Below, piece after piece: positions 7,013 to 18,165 of a DNA stretch of 52,130 nucleotides (within the stretch, counting starts at the first letter, position 1; each line of letters begins with the position of its first letter). Made by a program: the position numbers and the translations under genes. Source of the DNA: Candidatus Palauibacter denitrificans (GTDB taxonomy: Bacteria; Gemmatimonadota; Gemmatimonadetes; Palauibacterales; Palauibacteraceae); NCBI GenBank assembly GCA_009841015.1, contig VXMQ01000064.1, forward strand, positions 1-52,130. The letters are read 5' to 3'. Below the pieces are notes generated by a model that saw only the letters and a list, made by a program, of their open reading frames with translations, did no database searches and was not told the origin of the DNA.

Positions 7013-9580
7013 ATGAACTCCGCAACCCGTGCCGGTTCACGCCTCTTTCTCCCGCTGGCGGCCGCCGTGCTGCTGGTGGCGCCGCTCGCCGCCCAGGAAA
7101 CGGGCGACGGCCCGGCGAACTACCGCCTCGCGGCGCGCTTCGCGCCCTACAAGATCCAGGATCTCGTCTACTCGACCGCGGTCGATCCGCAGTGGATCGA
7201 GGGCTCCGAGTCGTTCTGGTACGAATGGGAGACCTCGGACGGCTCCTTCTACTACATCGTGGACCCGGTGGCGGGGACGAAGCGGCAGATCTTCGACAAC
7301 GACCGGATCGCGGCCGAACTCACCCGCATCACGCGCGATCCTTGGGACGGCCAGCACCTCCCGATCCGCGCGATCAAGTTCATCGACGCGAACACGCTCC
7401 AGTTCGAGGTCGAGTCCTCGCAGGACGAGGAGGAAGACGAGACGGAATCGGAGATGGAGGAGTTGGACGAGGAAGAGGAGGAGGGCGAGCGGCAGCGCCA
7501 GCGCGCCCGGAAGAAGGTGTTCCACTTCGAGTACGACGTGAACACGCGGGTGCTGCGGGAACTCGAGGACTGGGAGGCGCCCGACAACCACCCATCGTGG
7601 GCCAGCGTGTCGCCGGACGGACAGACGGTCATCTTCGCCCGCCACCACAACCTCCACATGATGAACGGGGACGACTACCAGCAGTTCCTCGAGGCGAGGC
7701 GCGGGAAGAGCGGGGACGAGGCGGAAGAGGCGGAAGAGGGGATCGAGGTCGAGGAGACGCAGCTCACGACGGACGGCGAGGAGCACTACAGCTACGCCGT
7801 GTTCGAACGCGGGGACACGGACATCGAGCGCGAGGAGAACGCGGACGGGCGGAAGCGGGTGTCGATCTCGTGGTCCCGCGATTCACGCCGCATCTCCCTG
7901 ATCCGCCGCGACCGGCGCGAGGTGGGGAACCTCTGGGTCATCCACATGGTCGGCAACGAGCGGCCCGAACTCGAGTCCTACAAGTACGACATGCCGGGCG
8001 AGGAGACGGTGAGCCAGCCCGAGCTGCTCATCTACGACCTCCAGGACCGGAGCATGGTCGAGGTCGCGATGCCGGAGGAGTGGAAGGATCACCGCCTCTT
8101 CACCACGTCCGCGCGCCAGTTCCGCTATCCGGACAGCGAGGAGCCGTTCCGCTCGCTGTGGCTCTCGCCCGGCTCGAACGAGCTTCACTTCGTGAGGCAG
8201 AGCCGGGACCAGCACCGCGTCGACGTGATGGTGGCGGATGCCGCGACGGGCGCGGCGCGCGTGCTGTTCGAGGAGCGGCTCAACACCTACGTGGAGTTTC
8301 AGCGGCTCGAACTTCTCGAGTCGGGCGACATGCTGTGGTGGTCGGAGCGGGACGGCTGGGCGCACCTGTACCGGTTCGGGCCGGACGGGACGCTGCGCAA
8401 CCGCCTCACCGAGGGTCCGTGGTCGGTGCGCCAGGTGGTCGGGATCGACGAGGCGGCCGGCGTGGTCTACTTCCAAGCCAACGCGCGCGAGGAGGGCGAG
8501 GATCCCTACTACCAGCACTTGTACCGGGTGAACCTCGACGGCTCCGGACTCACGCTTCTCAACTCCGGCGATTTCGACCACCGGGTCGAGATGGGGGAGT
8601 CGAACCGCTTCTTCGTCAGCAACTACTCGCGCGTCAACACGACACCGACTTCCGCGCTCCACGCGGCCAACGGCCGCCGGATCATGGACCTCGAGACCGC
8701 CGACTTCTCGAAGCTGGAGGAGGCGGGGTACGGATTCCCCGAACCCTACACGGTGAAGGCGGACGACGGGGTCACGGACCTGTACGGCGTGATGTACAAG
8801 CCGTTCGACTTCGACCCGGAGAAGACGTATCCGGTGGTCGCCTACGTGTACCCCGGGCCGCAGACGGAGGCCGTGGCGAAGGCGTTCTCGACGGCGCGCT
8901 ACGAAACGGCGCTGGCCCAGTTCGGGATGATCGTGATCACGGTGGGGAACCGCGGCGGCCACCCGGCCCGCTCGAAATGGTACCACAACTACGGGTACGG
9001 GAACCTCCGCGACTACGGACTGGCGGACAAGAAGACCGCGATCGAGCAACTCGCCGACCGGCACGACTTCATCGACATCGACCGAGTCGGGATCTACGGG
9101 CACTCGGGCGGCGGCTTCATGTCGACGGCGGCGATGCTCGTCTACCCGGATTTCTTCAAGGTCGCGGTCTCATCCTCGGGGAACCACAACAACGACGTCT
9201 ACAACCAGAACTGGTCCGAGAAACACCACGGCGTGCGTGAAGTCGTGGACGACAGCGGGAACGTGACGTTCGAGTACGAGATCGAGCGCAACTCGGACCT
9301 GGCCGCGAACCTGAAGGGGCACCTGCTGCTCACGACCGGGGACATCGACAACAACGTCCACCACGCCGGCACGCACCGCATGGCGGAGGCGCTGATCCGG
9401 GCCAACAAGCGCTTCGACTACTTCGTCTTCCCCGGCCAGCGGCACGGCTACGGGGACATGAGCGACTACTGGTTCTGGCTGCGCGCGGAGTACTTCGTGA
9501 AGCACCTGCTGGGTGACACGCGGTGGAGCCCGGACATCACGCAACTGAACGTGGAGCGGGAGCAAACGGGCGGCCGCTGA
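7013..9580 (+). CDS. S9 family dipeptidyl-peptidase (DPP-IV-like), exported
   Basis: An 855-residue serine peptidase. The ATG at 7013 is preferred because it begins a signal peptide (hydrophobic core LFLPLAAAVLLVAPLAAQ). Residues of about 40-570 form the DPP-IV N-terminal propeller; the C-terminal 250 residues are the alpha/beta-hydrolase domain. The nucleophile is in GIYGHSGGGF (Ser near 698), the acid in TTGDIDNNV and the His in GQRHGYGD. The family cleaves dipeptides from peptide N-termini in the periplasm or outside. A strongly acidic insertion, rich in Glu (about residues 138-160), lies within the propeller and is unusual. The gene stands alone and converges on the M16 peptidase gene, with a double hairpin between them. 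Confidence 0.9.
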   Translation: MNSATRAGSRLFLPLAAAVLLVAPLAAQETGDGPANYRLAARFAPYKIQDLVYSTAVDPQWIEGSESFWYEWETSDGSFYYIVDPVAGTKRQIFDNDRIAAELTRITRDPWDGQHLPIRAIKFIDANTLQFEVESSQDEEEDETESEMEELDEEEEEGERQRQRARKKVFHFEYDVNTRVLRELEDWEAPDNHPSWASVSPDGQTVIFARHHNLHMMNGDDYQQFLEARRGKSGDEAEEAEEGIEVEETQLTTDGEEHYSYAVFERGDTDIEREENADGRKRVSISWSRDSRRISLIRRDRREVGNLWVIHMVGNERPELESYKYDMPGEETVSQPELLIYDLQDRSMVEVAMPEEWKDHRLFTTSARQFRYPDSEEPFRSLWLSPGSNELHFVRQSRDQHRVDVMVADAATGAARVLFEERLNTYVEFQRLELLESGDMLWWSERDGWAHLYRFGPDGTLRNRLTEGPWSVRQVVGIDEAAGVVYFQANAREEGEDPYYQHLYRVNLDGSGLTLLNSGDFDHRVEMGESNRFFVSNYSRVNTTPTSALHAANGRRIMDLETADFSKLEEAGYGFPEPYTVKADDGVTDLYGVMYKPFDFDPEKTYPVVAYVYPGPQTEAVAKAFSTARYETALAQFGMIVITVGNRGGHPARSKWYHNYGYGNLRDYGLADKKTAIEQLADRHDFIDIDRVGIYGHSGGGFMSTAAMLVYPDFFKVAVSSSGNHNNDVYNQNWSEKHHGVREVVDDSGNVTFEYEIERNSDLAANLKGHLLLTTGDIDNNVHHAGTHRMAEALIRANKRFDYFVFPGQRHGYGDMSDYWFWLRAEYFVKHLLGDTRWSPDITQLNVEREQTGGR

Positions 9581-9610
9581 TCCGGCCGCCCGCCGCTCCC
9601 GTGCCCGCCC

Positions 9611-9645
9611 CGGGAGGCTGAACCTCCCGGGAGGCTGAGCCTCCC
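9611..9645. terminator. Two tandem hairpins between convergent peptidase genes
   Basis: CGGGAGGctgaaCCTCCCG (9611-9629) is followed directly by GGGAGGctgagCCTCCC (9629-9645), two nearly identical 6-7 bp stems. The second arm of one and first arm of the next can also pair, giving alternative folds. The site lies between convergent stops at 9580 and 9652 and probably ends transcription from both sides, although no T-tract is present. Confidence 0.6.
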
Positions 9646-9651
9646 GGCGGC

Positions 9652-12405
<2,754 letters not shown>

Positions 12406-12434
12406 CTCTTTCTCCATCGGATACAACGGCTGCC

Positions 12435-12455
12435 GGGACCGGACCTCCCGGTCCC
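12435..12455 (-). terminator. Hairpin after icd
   Basis: GGGACCGG (12435-12442) pairs with CCGGTCCC (12448-12455) around a 5-base loop, between the icd stop at 12489 and the M16 start at 12405. It has no T-tract, so it may only attenuate read-through. Confidence 0.4.
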
Positions 12456-12488
12456 CGATCTCCCGACGCACGACCGGCGCCGGGTCTG

Positions 12489-13742
12489 TCACATGTTGTC
12501 GATCACGGCCTGACCGAACTCGCTGCACTTGAGGAGCGTCGCGCCTTCCATCAGGCGCTCGAAGTCGTACGTCACACGCTTCTCGCCTATTGTCGCGCTC
12601 AGGGACGATACGACAAGGTCGGCGGCTTCGTTCCACCCCAGGTGCCGCAGCATCATCTCTCCGGACAGGATGACGGATCCCGGGTTCACCTTGTCCTGCC
12701 CCGCGTACTTCGGCGCGGTGCCGTGCGTCGCCTCGAAGATCGCGTGGCCCGTTTCGTAGTTGATGTTCGCGCCGGGGGCGATGCCGATCCCGCCCACCTG
12801 CGCGGCGAGCGCGTCCGAGATGTAGTCCCCGTTCAGATTCATGGTCGCGATTACATCGTACTCCGCGGGCCGCGTGAGGATCTGCTGCAGGAACGCGTCG
12901 GCGATCACATCCTTGACGACGATTCCATCCGAGGTCCGGCACCAGGGGCCGCCGCCGAACTCCCGCGCCCCGAACTCGTCCTTCGCGAGTTCGTAGCCCC
13001 AGTCGCGGAAACCGCCCTCGGTGAACTTCATGATGTTCCCCTTGTGGACCAGCGTGACGCTCCCACGTCCGCGATCGCGGGCGTATCGGATGGCGGCGCG
13101 CACGAGTCGCTGCGTCCCTTCCCGCGAGATCGGCTTCACGCCGAAGGAACTGGTCTCCGGGAAACGGATCGTCGACACGCCCATCTCGTCGTGCAGGAAG
13201 GCGCGCAGACGGCGGGCCTCCTCGCTCCCGGCCTCCCACTCGATGCCGGCGTAGATGTCCTCGGTGTTCTCGCGGAAGATCGTCATGTCCACGAGGTCCG
13301 GCTGGCGAACCGGCGACGGGACGCCGTCGAACCAGCGTACCGGCCGGACGCACGCGAACAGGTCGAGCTGCTGGCGCAGCGCCACGTTGAGCGACCGGAT
13401 CCCTCCACCCACGGGCGTCGTGAGGGGCCCCTTGATCGCGACCCGGTGATGCCGGATGGCGCGGAGGGTGTCAGCGGGGAGCCAGTCCCCTGTGCGGTCG
13501 AACGCCTTCTGGCCCGCGAGCACCTCGAACCACGCGATCCGCCGTTCGCCGCCGTACGCCTTCTCGACGGCCGCTTCGAGAACCGCGCTCGCGGCGCACC
13601 AGATGTCGGGACCGATCCCATCTCCTTCGATGAAGGGAATGATCGGACGGTCGGGCACGTCGAGGCGGTCGGACGCCATGCGGATCGTTTCCCCGCCGGA
13701 TGGCGGGCGCAGGTTGTCATATGCGGGAGATGCGTCGGACAT
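12489..13742 (-). CDS. icd: NADP-dependent isocitrate dehydrogenase
   Basis: A 417-residue protein, the same length as E. coli Icd (416). It oxidatively decarboxylates isocitrate to 2-oxoglutarate in the cytoplasm as part of the TCA cycle. Visible motifs are the GDGIGPDIW nucleotide/metal segment, the phosphorylatable-serine substrate loop [27 protein letters not shown], the catalytic Lys/Asn region [12 protein letters not shown], the metal-binding [14 protein letters not shown], and [16 protein letters not shown], which is diagnostic of the E. coli-like type. The ATG at 13742 gives about 20 residues before the conserved core; the in-frame ATG at residue 22 is an alternative. An AT-rich patch with an inverted repeat lies about 100 bases upstream. 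Confidence 0.95.
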   Translation of the reverse strand: MSDASPAYDNLRPPSGGETIRMASDRLDVPDRPIIPFIEGDGIGPDIWCAASAVLEAAVEKAYGGERRIAWFEVLAGQKAFDRTGDWLPADTLRAIRHHRVAIKGPLTTPVGGGIRSLNVALRQQLDLFACVRPVRWFDGVPSPVRQPDLVDMTIFRENTEDIYAGIEWEAGSEEARRLRAFLHDEMGVSTIRFPETSSFGVKPISREGTQRLVRAAIRYARDRGRGSVTLVHKGNIMKFTEGGFRDWGYELAKDEFGAREFGGGPWCRTSDGIVVKDVIADAFLQQILTRPAEYDVIATMNLNGDYISDALAAQVGGIGIAPGANINYETGHAIFEATHGTAPKYAGQDKVNPGSVILSGEMMLRHLGWNEAADLVVSSLSATIGEKRVTYDFERLMEGATLLKCSEFGQAVIDNM

Positions 13743-13837
13743 GGGGTTTCTCGAACGGTTTCAGGGTCCTTCGCCCGCCGGGGGACCGGTGGGCGGCGGG
13801 AGGGGAGAGTACGCCCGCCCTTCAACGATGACAAACC

Positions 13838-13869
13838 ATACGAATTGTATACAGACACATGTTTCGTAT
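13838..13869. promoter_or_regulatory. AT-rich inverted repeat upstream of icd
   Basis: ATACGAA (13838-13844) and TTCGTAT (13863-13869) are perfect inverted copies 18 bases apart. The interval includes GTATAC, which recurs just outside the right arm. This is the only AT-rich island in the 220-base gap and lies 96-127 bases upstream of the icd start. It may be an operator or hold the icd promoter; no clean -35/-10 pair is evident. Confidence 0.35.
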
Positions 13870-13915
13870 ACGCTCCATGGGCACTCCAGCCCTCAAGTGG
13901 AATCCACTGGCTGCC

Positions 13916-13948
13916 CCGCACGAGAACCGAACGTCGGTTCCCGTGCGG
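13916..13948 (-). terminator. Long hairpin downstream of the Met-rich barrel gene
   Basis: A 15-bp stem with one mismatch (13916-13930 with 13934-13948, core GAACCGA/TCGGTTC) closed by a 3-base loop lies 15 bases after the stop of the barrel gene at 13963. There is no T-tract on the minus strand. The position and length favour an intrinsic-like or factor-assisted terminator separating this gene from icd. Confidence 0.55.
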
Positions 13949-13962
13949 TAACGCGCTTCTGG

Positions 13963-14985
13963 TCAGTGGCTTATGGGCACGACCTGCAGACCCAGCACGA
14001 AGGTCAGGTCGGTTTCGAGCTGTGGACCCTCGAGGTCGCGAACGAGGGGCAGGAGTACCTCGCCGGCAATCCTGAAGGCCTTGGCCCGGGGGATGTAGAG
14101 GTTGAGGCTCAAACCTCCCTCGACCACGGTACCGGCGCGGAGATCGGTGCGGGCCGTGGGTACCACTTGCGGGTTCACGCTGGGCGCGGCGTCCCGCCCG
14201 TCGATGTTCCCGGTCCGGGTCGCGACCAGGCGCACGCCCGCCGAGACGTTGCGCCCCAGCAACCGCGCCCACCAGGCGGTGCCCTGCACCTTGTTGCCCA
14301 GAGCCCAGTCGCGGTCGTTCATGCCCATGCGCATCACGGCGTTCCCCTGGGCTCCCCAGGACCAGTCGCCCGCCTGGCCCAGCCAGGTGAGGCCGGGGCG
14401 CAGATCGAGCGTCCCGGAGCCGATCTGCATGGGGTACGGGAGCTGGACCTCCATCCCCTGACTGATGGGCAGAACGCCTCTCTGCTCGATCGATCCGGTC
14501 GGCAGACCGACCATCGCGTTCAGATGGAGCGACTGGTTCGCCCAATCTGCCAGGCCGATCATGGCGCCCACCTTGACGTCGCCCACGCCGCCCGATTCGG
14601 TCGTGAACGACCCGCCGTGGCGCGTGATGTGGTCCATCGAACTCGACACTAAGGGGAGCATGGCCATGAAGGTGACGCGATCGGATGGCGCGAACATGGC
14701 CCCGAACATGTGCATCGTCATGGGCATGCGGGTCGGCGTGATCATGAAACCCCCGCCCGTGGAAACGATGTCCGCATCGGCGACGGGGTCCGTGCCGATG
14801 CGGCTCCCTTCCATGCTCATCGTCATGTAGCGGTAGGAGAGCATCACCTCCCCCGCCTCGTGGCGGTGATCGGCCATGACTCCGACGGGGGCGTGGCTGT
14901 CCGCGCGCGAGGCGTTCCACTGCGCGGCGACGGGTGCGGCAAGAACCAGCAGCGCAAATGCGCCGAGTATCGTGCTGTTCTTCAA
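13963..14985 (-). CDS. Met/His-rich outer-membrane barrel, probable metal-linked transporter
   Basis: A 340-residue protein with a signal peptide (residues 1-21, ending VAAQ) and a beta-barrel of the MetA-pathway/phenol-degradation transporter type. The N-terminal part is rich in His and Met: HAPVGVMADHRHEAGEVMLS, YRYMTMSMEG, then MPMTMHMFGAMF. From memory such proteins occur beside copper-resistance genes in several phyla, which with the neighbouring His-repeat protein suggests a role in copper or other soft-metal handling; no substrate can be read directly. The ATG at 14985 follows a GAGTCGAA-like weak ribosome site. The His-repeat gene ends 158 bases upstream on the same strand, so the two may be co-transcribed. 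Confidence 0.7.
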   Translation of the reverse strand: MKNSTILGAFALLVLAAPVAAQWNASRADSHAPVGVMADHRHEAGEVMLSYRYMTMSMEGSRIGTDPVADADIVSTGGGFMITPTRMPMTMHMFGAMFAPSDRVTFMAMLPLVSSSMDHITRHGGSFTTESGGVGDVKVGAMIGLADWANQSLHLNAMVGLPTGSIEQRGVLPISQGMEVQLPYPMQIGSGTLDLRPGLTWLGQAGDWSWGAQGNAVMRMGMNDRDWALGNKVQGTAWWARLLGRNVSAGVRLVATRTGNIDGRDAAPSVNPQVVPTARTDLRAGTVVEGGLSLNLYIPRAKAFRIAGEVLLPLVRDLEGPQLETDLTFVLGLQVVPISH

Positions 14986-15143
14986 GGTTCGACTCCTCGT
15001 TCGACAGGGGATGCGCCGCCGATCGATGCACGCGGCCAGCGGGGCCGGGATCGATTCGGCAACGGGGCAGGCGCACGCGCGGCGGCCTCAGCGGCCGACG
15101 CGGTTCGCGCCCGGGACGACTTGTACGGGCTGGTTTCGAGGAG

Positions 15144-15671
15144 TCAGGCGGGGGGTGGTTGAGCGAACGGTCGGAGGTACGCGGTCGGGTCGGGAAGGGG
15201 CCTGGAGTCGAGTCGCTCTCCGTGCGGGGTTCGGCTTTCCGACGTTGGCTGGGTGGCCCGCGCGGCGGACGCCACCTGTGCCGGACCGGTGCAGGTGAGG
15301 CAGAGGCCGAGACAGTCGCAGGGTCCGTCCGAATGGGGATGCGCCGGCCCGGCGCCCGAGCCTTCGGCGTGAGCGGACCCCGCCTGGCCGTGGTCCGCGT
15401 GGCCGTGGTCCGCATGGCCGTGGTCCGCGTGGCCGTGGTCCGCATGGCCGTGGTCCGCGTGGCCGTGGTCCGCATGCGTCCCGTGGAGTGCGGCGGCCGG
15501 CGGCCCCTGCTCGTCGCCGTGCGCCGCCTGGTGCTTCGGACAGGGCTGAACGACCGCGCCCGGTCCGATCCCGAGGAGGAAGGCCGCGATGACGGCGTAC
15601 GCATCCACCCGGACGCGTATTCGTCCTCTACCGGCGATGCGGCTCCGCTGTCCCGGACGGTTTCGAGCCAT
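15144..15671 (-). CDS. Histidine-repeat, cysteine-containing putative metal-binding protein
   Basis: A 175-residue protein if it starts at the ATG at 15671; the frame is open further upstream, so the start is uncertain. A hydrophobic segment (AYAVIAAFLLGIGPGAVV, about residues 22-39) could be a signal anchor. It is followed by PCPKHQAAH, then six HADHG units encoded by a 15-bp DNA repeat, then more His, and CDCLGLCLTC. This layout of one membrane segment plus a CPxH motif and His clusters resembles DUF2946-like proteins associated with copper. Binding of copper, zinc or nickel on the outer face is inferred. It lies upstream of the Met-rich barrel gene on the same strand and downstream of the PDZ gene, with which the open frame overlaps if an earlier start is used. 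Confidence 0.6.
   Translation of the reverse strand: MARNRPGQRSRIAGRGRIRVRVDAYAVIAAFLLGIGPGAVVQPCPKHQAAHGDEQGPPAAALHGTHADHGHADHGHADHGHADHGHADHGHADHGQAGSAHAEGSGAGPAHPHSDGPCDCLGLCLTCTGPAQVASAARATQPTSESRTPHGERLDSRPLPDPTAYLRPFAQPPPA
15385..15474. repeat. Six tandem 15-bp units in an alternating 30-bp pattern
   Basis: The unit TGGCCGTGGTCCGCR occurs six times without gaps, with the last base alternating G, A, G, A, G, A. On the minus strand each unit encodes the same five residues (Ala-Asp-His-Gly-His in register). The strict alternation shows that a 30-bp dimer was amplified. Confidence 0.9.
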
Positions 15672-15742
15672 GCGAAAACCTAGTGTGGCGCCCCGGGAAT
15701 TCGCGAGCCCGGTGTGGTGTCGCATAAGCCCGCGAGCCCGGG

Positions 15743-16849
15743 TCAGCGCCGCGGCCAGACTCCGCTCATCTCCTCGCCTCCGCGCACCCAAACCACCCCG
15801 AGACCCTCGTTCCCTCCCGATTCGAGCGCGGCGACGAGACCCTCGAGGTCTCGTATCGGACGGTCGCCCGCTCTCACGAGGAGATCTCCCGGCCCGAGCC
15901 CGAGCCGGTCGGTGACCGTCCCTCCGGCGACCCTGAGTACGAGGAGGCCGTCGAGGCCCGGCCGGTCGGAAAAGTCGCGCACGGGCTCGAACTCGGCCCC
16001 GGCGAACGTGCGCTGGAAGCGGACGGCGAGTCCGGTTTCCGCCAATGCCAGTTCCGCGATGCGAATCGCACGGCGCCGGAACTCGGTCGGCGAAAGGCGG
16101 GCCCGTACCGCCCCGACGCGCTCAAGTGCGACCGTGAAATTGCGATAGGCCGATTCGGATTCCCGCTGCAGATCGTTCAGCACTTCCCGGCGGACTGCCG
16201 GCAACTCCGAGGCCGGCCGGTCGCGCACCGGCAGTACGTTGAGCCGGCCGTCGACGACCCGCACGGCGGAGGGCTCCACGGCGACGCCGACATCCTCTGT
16301 ATCGCGGACGGTGAGGGCGAAGCCGGGGCCGTCGCCCTCGGCCGGATCCGTCAGCCAGAGGACGAACGTGTTCCGCCGCGGGCTCCCGGCGGTCGCCACT
16401 ACCGTCCGGCGGCCCACCATCGGCACGGCGTCCGCGTCCGGCGGCCGGACGTCGGGAATGACCTCGAACGTGTGGTGCAATCCGTCCCGGGTCACTTCCA
16501 GCCGGACGGGGACGCTCGCCCGGATGGACGCGAGCCTGTCGGAAAGGTTGGCGAGGGTGAGTTCCACGCCGTCCATCGCCGCGAGCCTGTCGCCGGCGCG
16601 GAGCCCCGCGCGCTCCGCCGGACCGTCCTCCTGCATCTCGCGAATCCGGAGGATGAGCGTGCAGTTCTTCCAGTCCTCCGAAGTCTCCCAGCCGCAGTTG
16701 AAGCGTTCCTCGACCCGCACGCCGATCCAGCCGGCGGATTCCGCCGTCCCGGCCTCCTGCGCGGCGCCGTGGAGGGTGGCGAATGGCAGGGCGGCGACGG
16801 CCAGAGCCGAAGCCAGCGGCGTGCGCGGCCACGCGAGGAGCCGGGTCAC
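15743..16849 (-). CDS. Exported protein with two PDZ domains, sigma-factor operon
   Basis: A 368-residue protein with a signal peptide (about residues 1-30, ending HGAAQE). A first PDZ domain lies at about 40-125 (GPAERAGLRAGDRLAAMDGV) and a second near 275-360 (GGTVTDRLGLGPGDLLVRAG). No protease catalytic motif is visible between them (no GNSGG, no HExxH). The central part is unassigned. Its start overlaps the stop of the anti-sigma gene by 4 bases (ATGA), so it is translationally coupled and belongs to the sigma/anti-sigma operon. It probably senses or scaffolds envelope proteins and may help control the anti-sigma factor, but that is inferred from position only. Confidence 0.8.
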   Translation of the reverse strand: MTRLLAWPRTPLASALAVAALPFATLHGAAQEAGTAESAGWIGVRVEERFNCGWETSEDWKNCTLILRIREMQEDGPAERAGLRAGDRLAAMDGVELTLANLSDRLASIRASVPVRLEVTRDGLHHTFEVIPDVRPPDADAVPMVGRRTVVATAGSPRRNTFVLWLTDPAEGDGPGFALTVRDTEDVGVAVEPSAVRVVDGRLNVLPVRDRPASELPAVRREVLNDLQRESESAYRNFTVALERVGAVRARLSPTEFRRRAIRIAELALAETGLAVRFQRTFAGAEFEPVRDFSDRPGLDGLLVLRVAGGTVTDRLGLGPGDLLVRAGDRPIRDLEGLVAALESGGNEGLGVVWVRGGEEMSGVWPRR

Positions 16850-17544
16850 CAGGTTCGCGTCCCGTTCGCGCGGCCGAGATCCTCCGCGAGCCGATCGCGC
16901 GTCTCCACGAGTTCCAGCAGATAGGCGCTGGCGAACGGATCGTCGGGGCTGGTCTCGAGGCGGTCCCGCAGTGCCCGAATATACCCCTCCAGCGTCGCCA
17001 GTCTCTGTGCCGTTTCCAGCGGATCTCTCGCCATCGGCCCGCCTTCCGATGCGGGGTCCATCGCCCCTTCTCCAACCTGTCTGAGCGGCGACCGCAGCGA
17101 TTCCATCCGGTTGAGCCCGTCCACGAGGGCGCGACCGTCATCGGTGGAGACGACGGCCGGGAGGTCCGCGAGATCTGCGGCCGGCGAGTTCGCGGACCGG
17201 TCGCCCGTGAACTGCAGACCGGCGATCACGCCGCCGGCGAACAACACGAGGGCGGCGGCGGCCTGGAGCGGTCCCCGGACGAACAGACGGCCGGCGAAGC
17301 CCCCTCCGACGCGGCGGACGCCGGCACGCACCTCCCCCGCGTCGAGCGCGGCATCGATGGCGGCCCACTGCCCCGCCGGCGCCTTCTCATCCGGAAGCGC
17401 GGACAGCGCCATGCGCATCCGGCTCAACCTCTCGAACTCCGCCTGGCACTCCCCGCACGTCTCGAGGTGAGCCCGGCAGTCCCGGTCTGCCCACGGCTCG
17501 TCGAGCAGTGCCGAGATGCGCTCGGCATCCATGTGATTCGCCAT
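16846..17544 (-). CDS. Anti-sigma factor with zinc-finger domain
   Basis: A 232-residue membrane protein. The N-terminal 50 residues hold the zinc-binding anti-sigma signature HLETCGEC (His-x3-Cys-x2-Cys) after CRA. A basic stretch precedes one transmembrane helix (about residues 95-115, AAAALVLFAGGVIAGLQF), and the C-terminal part is periplasmic with a predicted helical region (about 190-225). The family holds its ECF sigma factor inactive at the membrane until a signal is received. The start at 17544 is chosen because it lies 14 bases after the sigma-factor stop and gives the usual length before the zinc motif. Downstream is the coupled PDZ gene. Confidence 0.85.
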   Translation of the reverse strand: MANHMDAERISALLDEPWADRDCRAHLETCGECQAEFERLSRMRMALSALPDEKAPAGQWAAIDAALDAGEVRAGVRRVGGGFAGRLFVRGPLQAAAALVLFAGGVIAGLQFTGDRSANSPAADLADLPAVVSTDDGRALVDGLNRMESLRSPLRQVGEGAMDPASEGGPMARDPLETAQRLATLEGYIRALRDRLETSPDDPFASAYLLELVETRDRLAEDLGRANGTRTW

Positions 17545-17558
17545 CTCCTCTATCCCTC

Positions 17559-18116
17559 TCAGAGGCGCGCTTCGCCCCGCGCACCGCCGTTCCCGGAATC
17601 CTCCGGGGCGATGAGCTTCCGCATGCGCGCCCGCGCCTTGTGCAACTGCGACTTCGACGTGCCGGGCGAACACCCCAGAGCCTCGGCGATGTCGTTGTGC
17701 GTCCAGCCCTCCACGTCGTGCAGCACGAGGACCCTCCGGTATCCCGGCGGCAACTGGTCCAGCGCCCTGGTCAGGACCCGCCGCGTCACGATCACATCGT
17801 CGTGCGCCCGCGCCACGCGCGGAAGCTCGGCGGCGGACTCAACCGGTCGCCGCTTCGCCGACCGGCGCAGCCGGTTGAGCGCCACGTTCGTCGCCAACCG
17901 GTAGAGCCACGTCCCGAAGGCGGCGTCGCCCCGGAAGAGATGGAGTTTTTCGAACGCGCGGATCCACGCCTCCTGGGAGAGGTCCTCCGCGAGGTGATCG
18001 TCGCCCACGAGGCGGCGGATCACGGTGTAGACGCGCCGCGCATGGAGTTCGTACAACTCCCCCATCGCGGATCGCTCTCCCGCCTTGGCGCCGGCGATCA
18101 GGTCGCGTTCTTCCAC
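17559..18116 (-). CDS. ECF-type RNA polymerase sigma factor
   Basis: A 185-residue sigma factor. Region 2 is at about residues 20-90 (LYELHARRVYTVIRRLVGDD, then AEDLSQEAWIRAF and FGTWLYRLATNVALNRLR) and region 4 at about 120-175 (LDQLPPGYRRVLVLHDVEGW, then HNDIAEALGCSPGTSKSQLH). No region 1.1 or 3 is present, as usual for ECF types. The GTG at 18116 is chosen because AGAGGG lies 6 bases upstream and the length is typical; the frame continues upstream but without family character. It is the first gene of an operon with the anti-sigma and PDZ genes. Confidence 0.9.
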   Translation of the reverse strand: MEERDLIAGAKAGERSAMGELYELHARRVYTVIRRLVGDDHLAEDLSQEAWIRAFEKLHLFRGDAAFGTWLYRLATNVALNRLRRSAKRRPVESAAELPRVARAHDDVIVTRRVLTRALDQLPPGYRRVLVLHDVEGWTHNDIAEALGCSPGTSKSQLHKARARMRKLIAPEDSGNGGARGEARL

Positions 18117-18165
18117 GTCATCCCTCTGAAGGTCACCTTCCGGATCCACCGCTTTGATGCGCGGT

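Noticed and set aside
15385..15474. Repeat array as a CRISPR or regulatory repeat
   Set aside because: Units are 15 bp without spacers, lie inside an open frame and encode a His-rich repeat.
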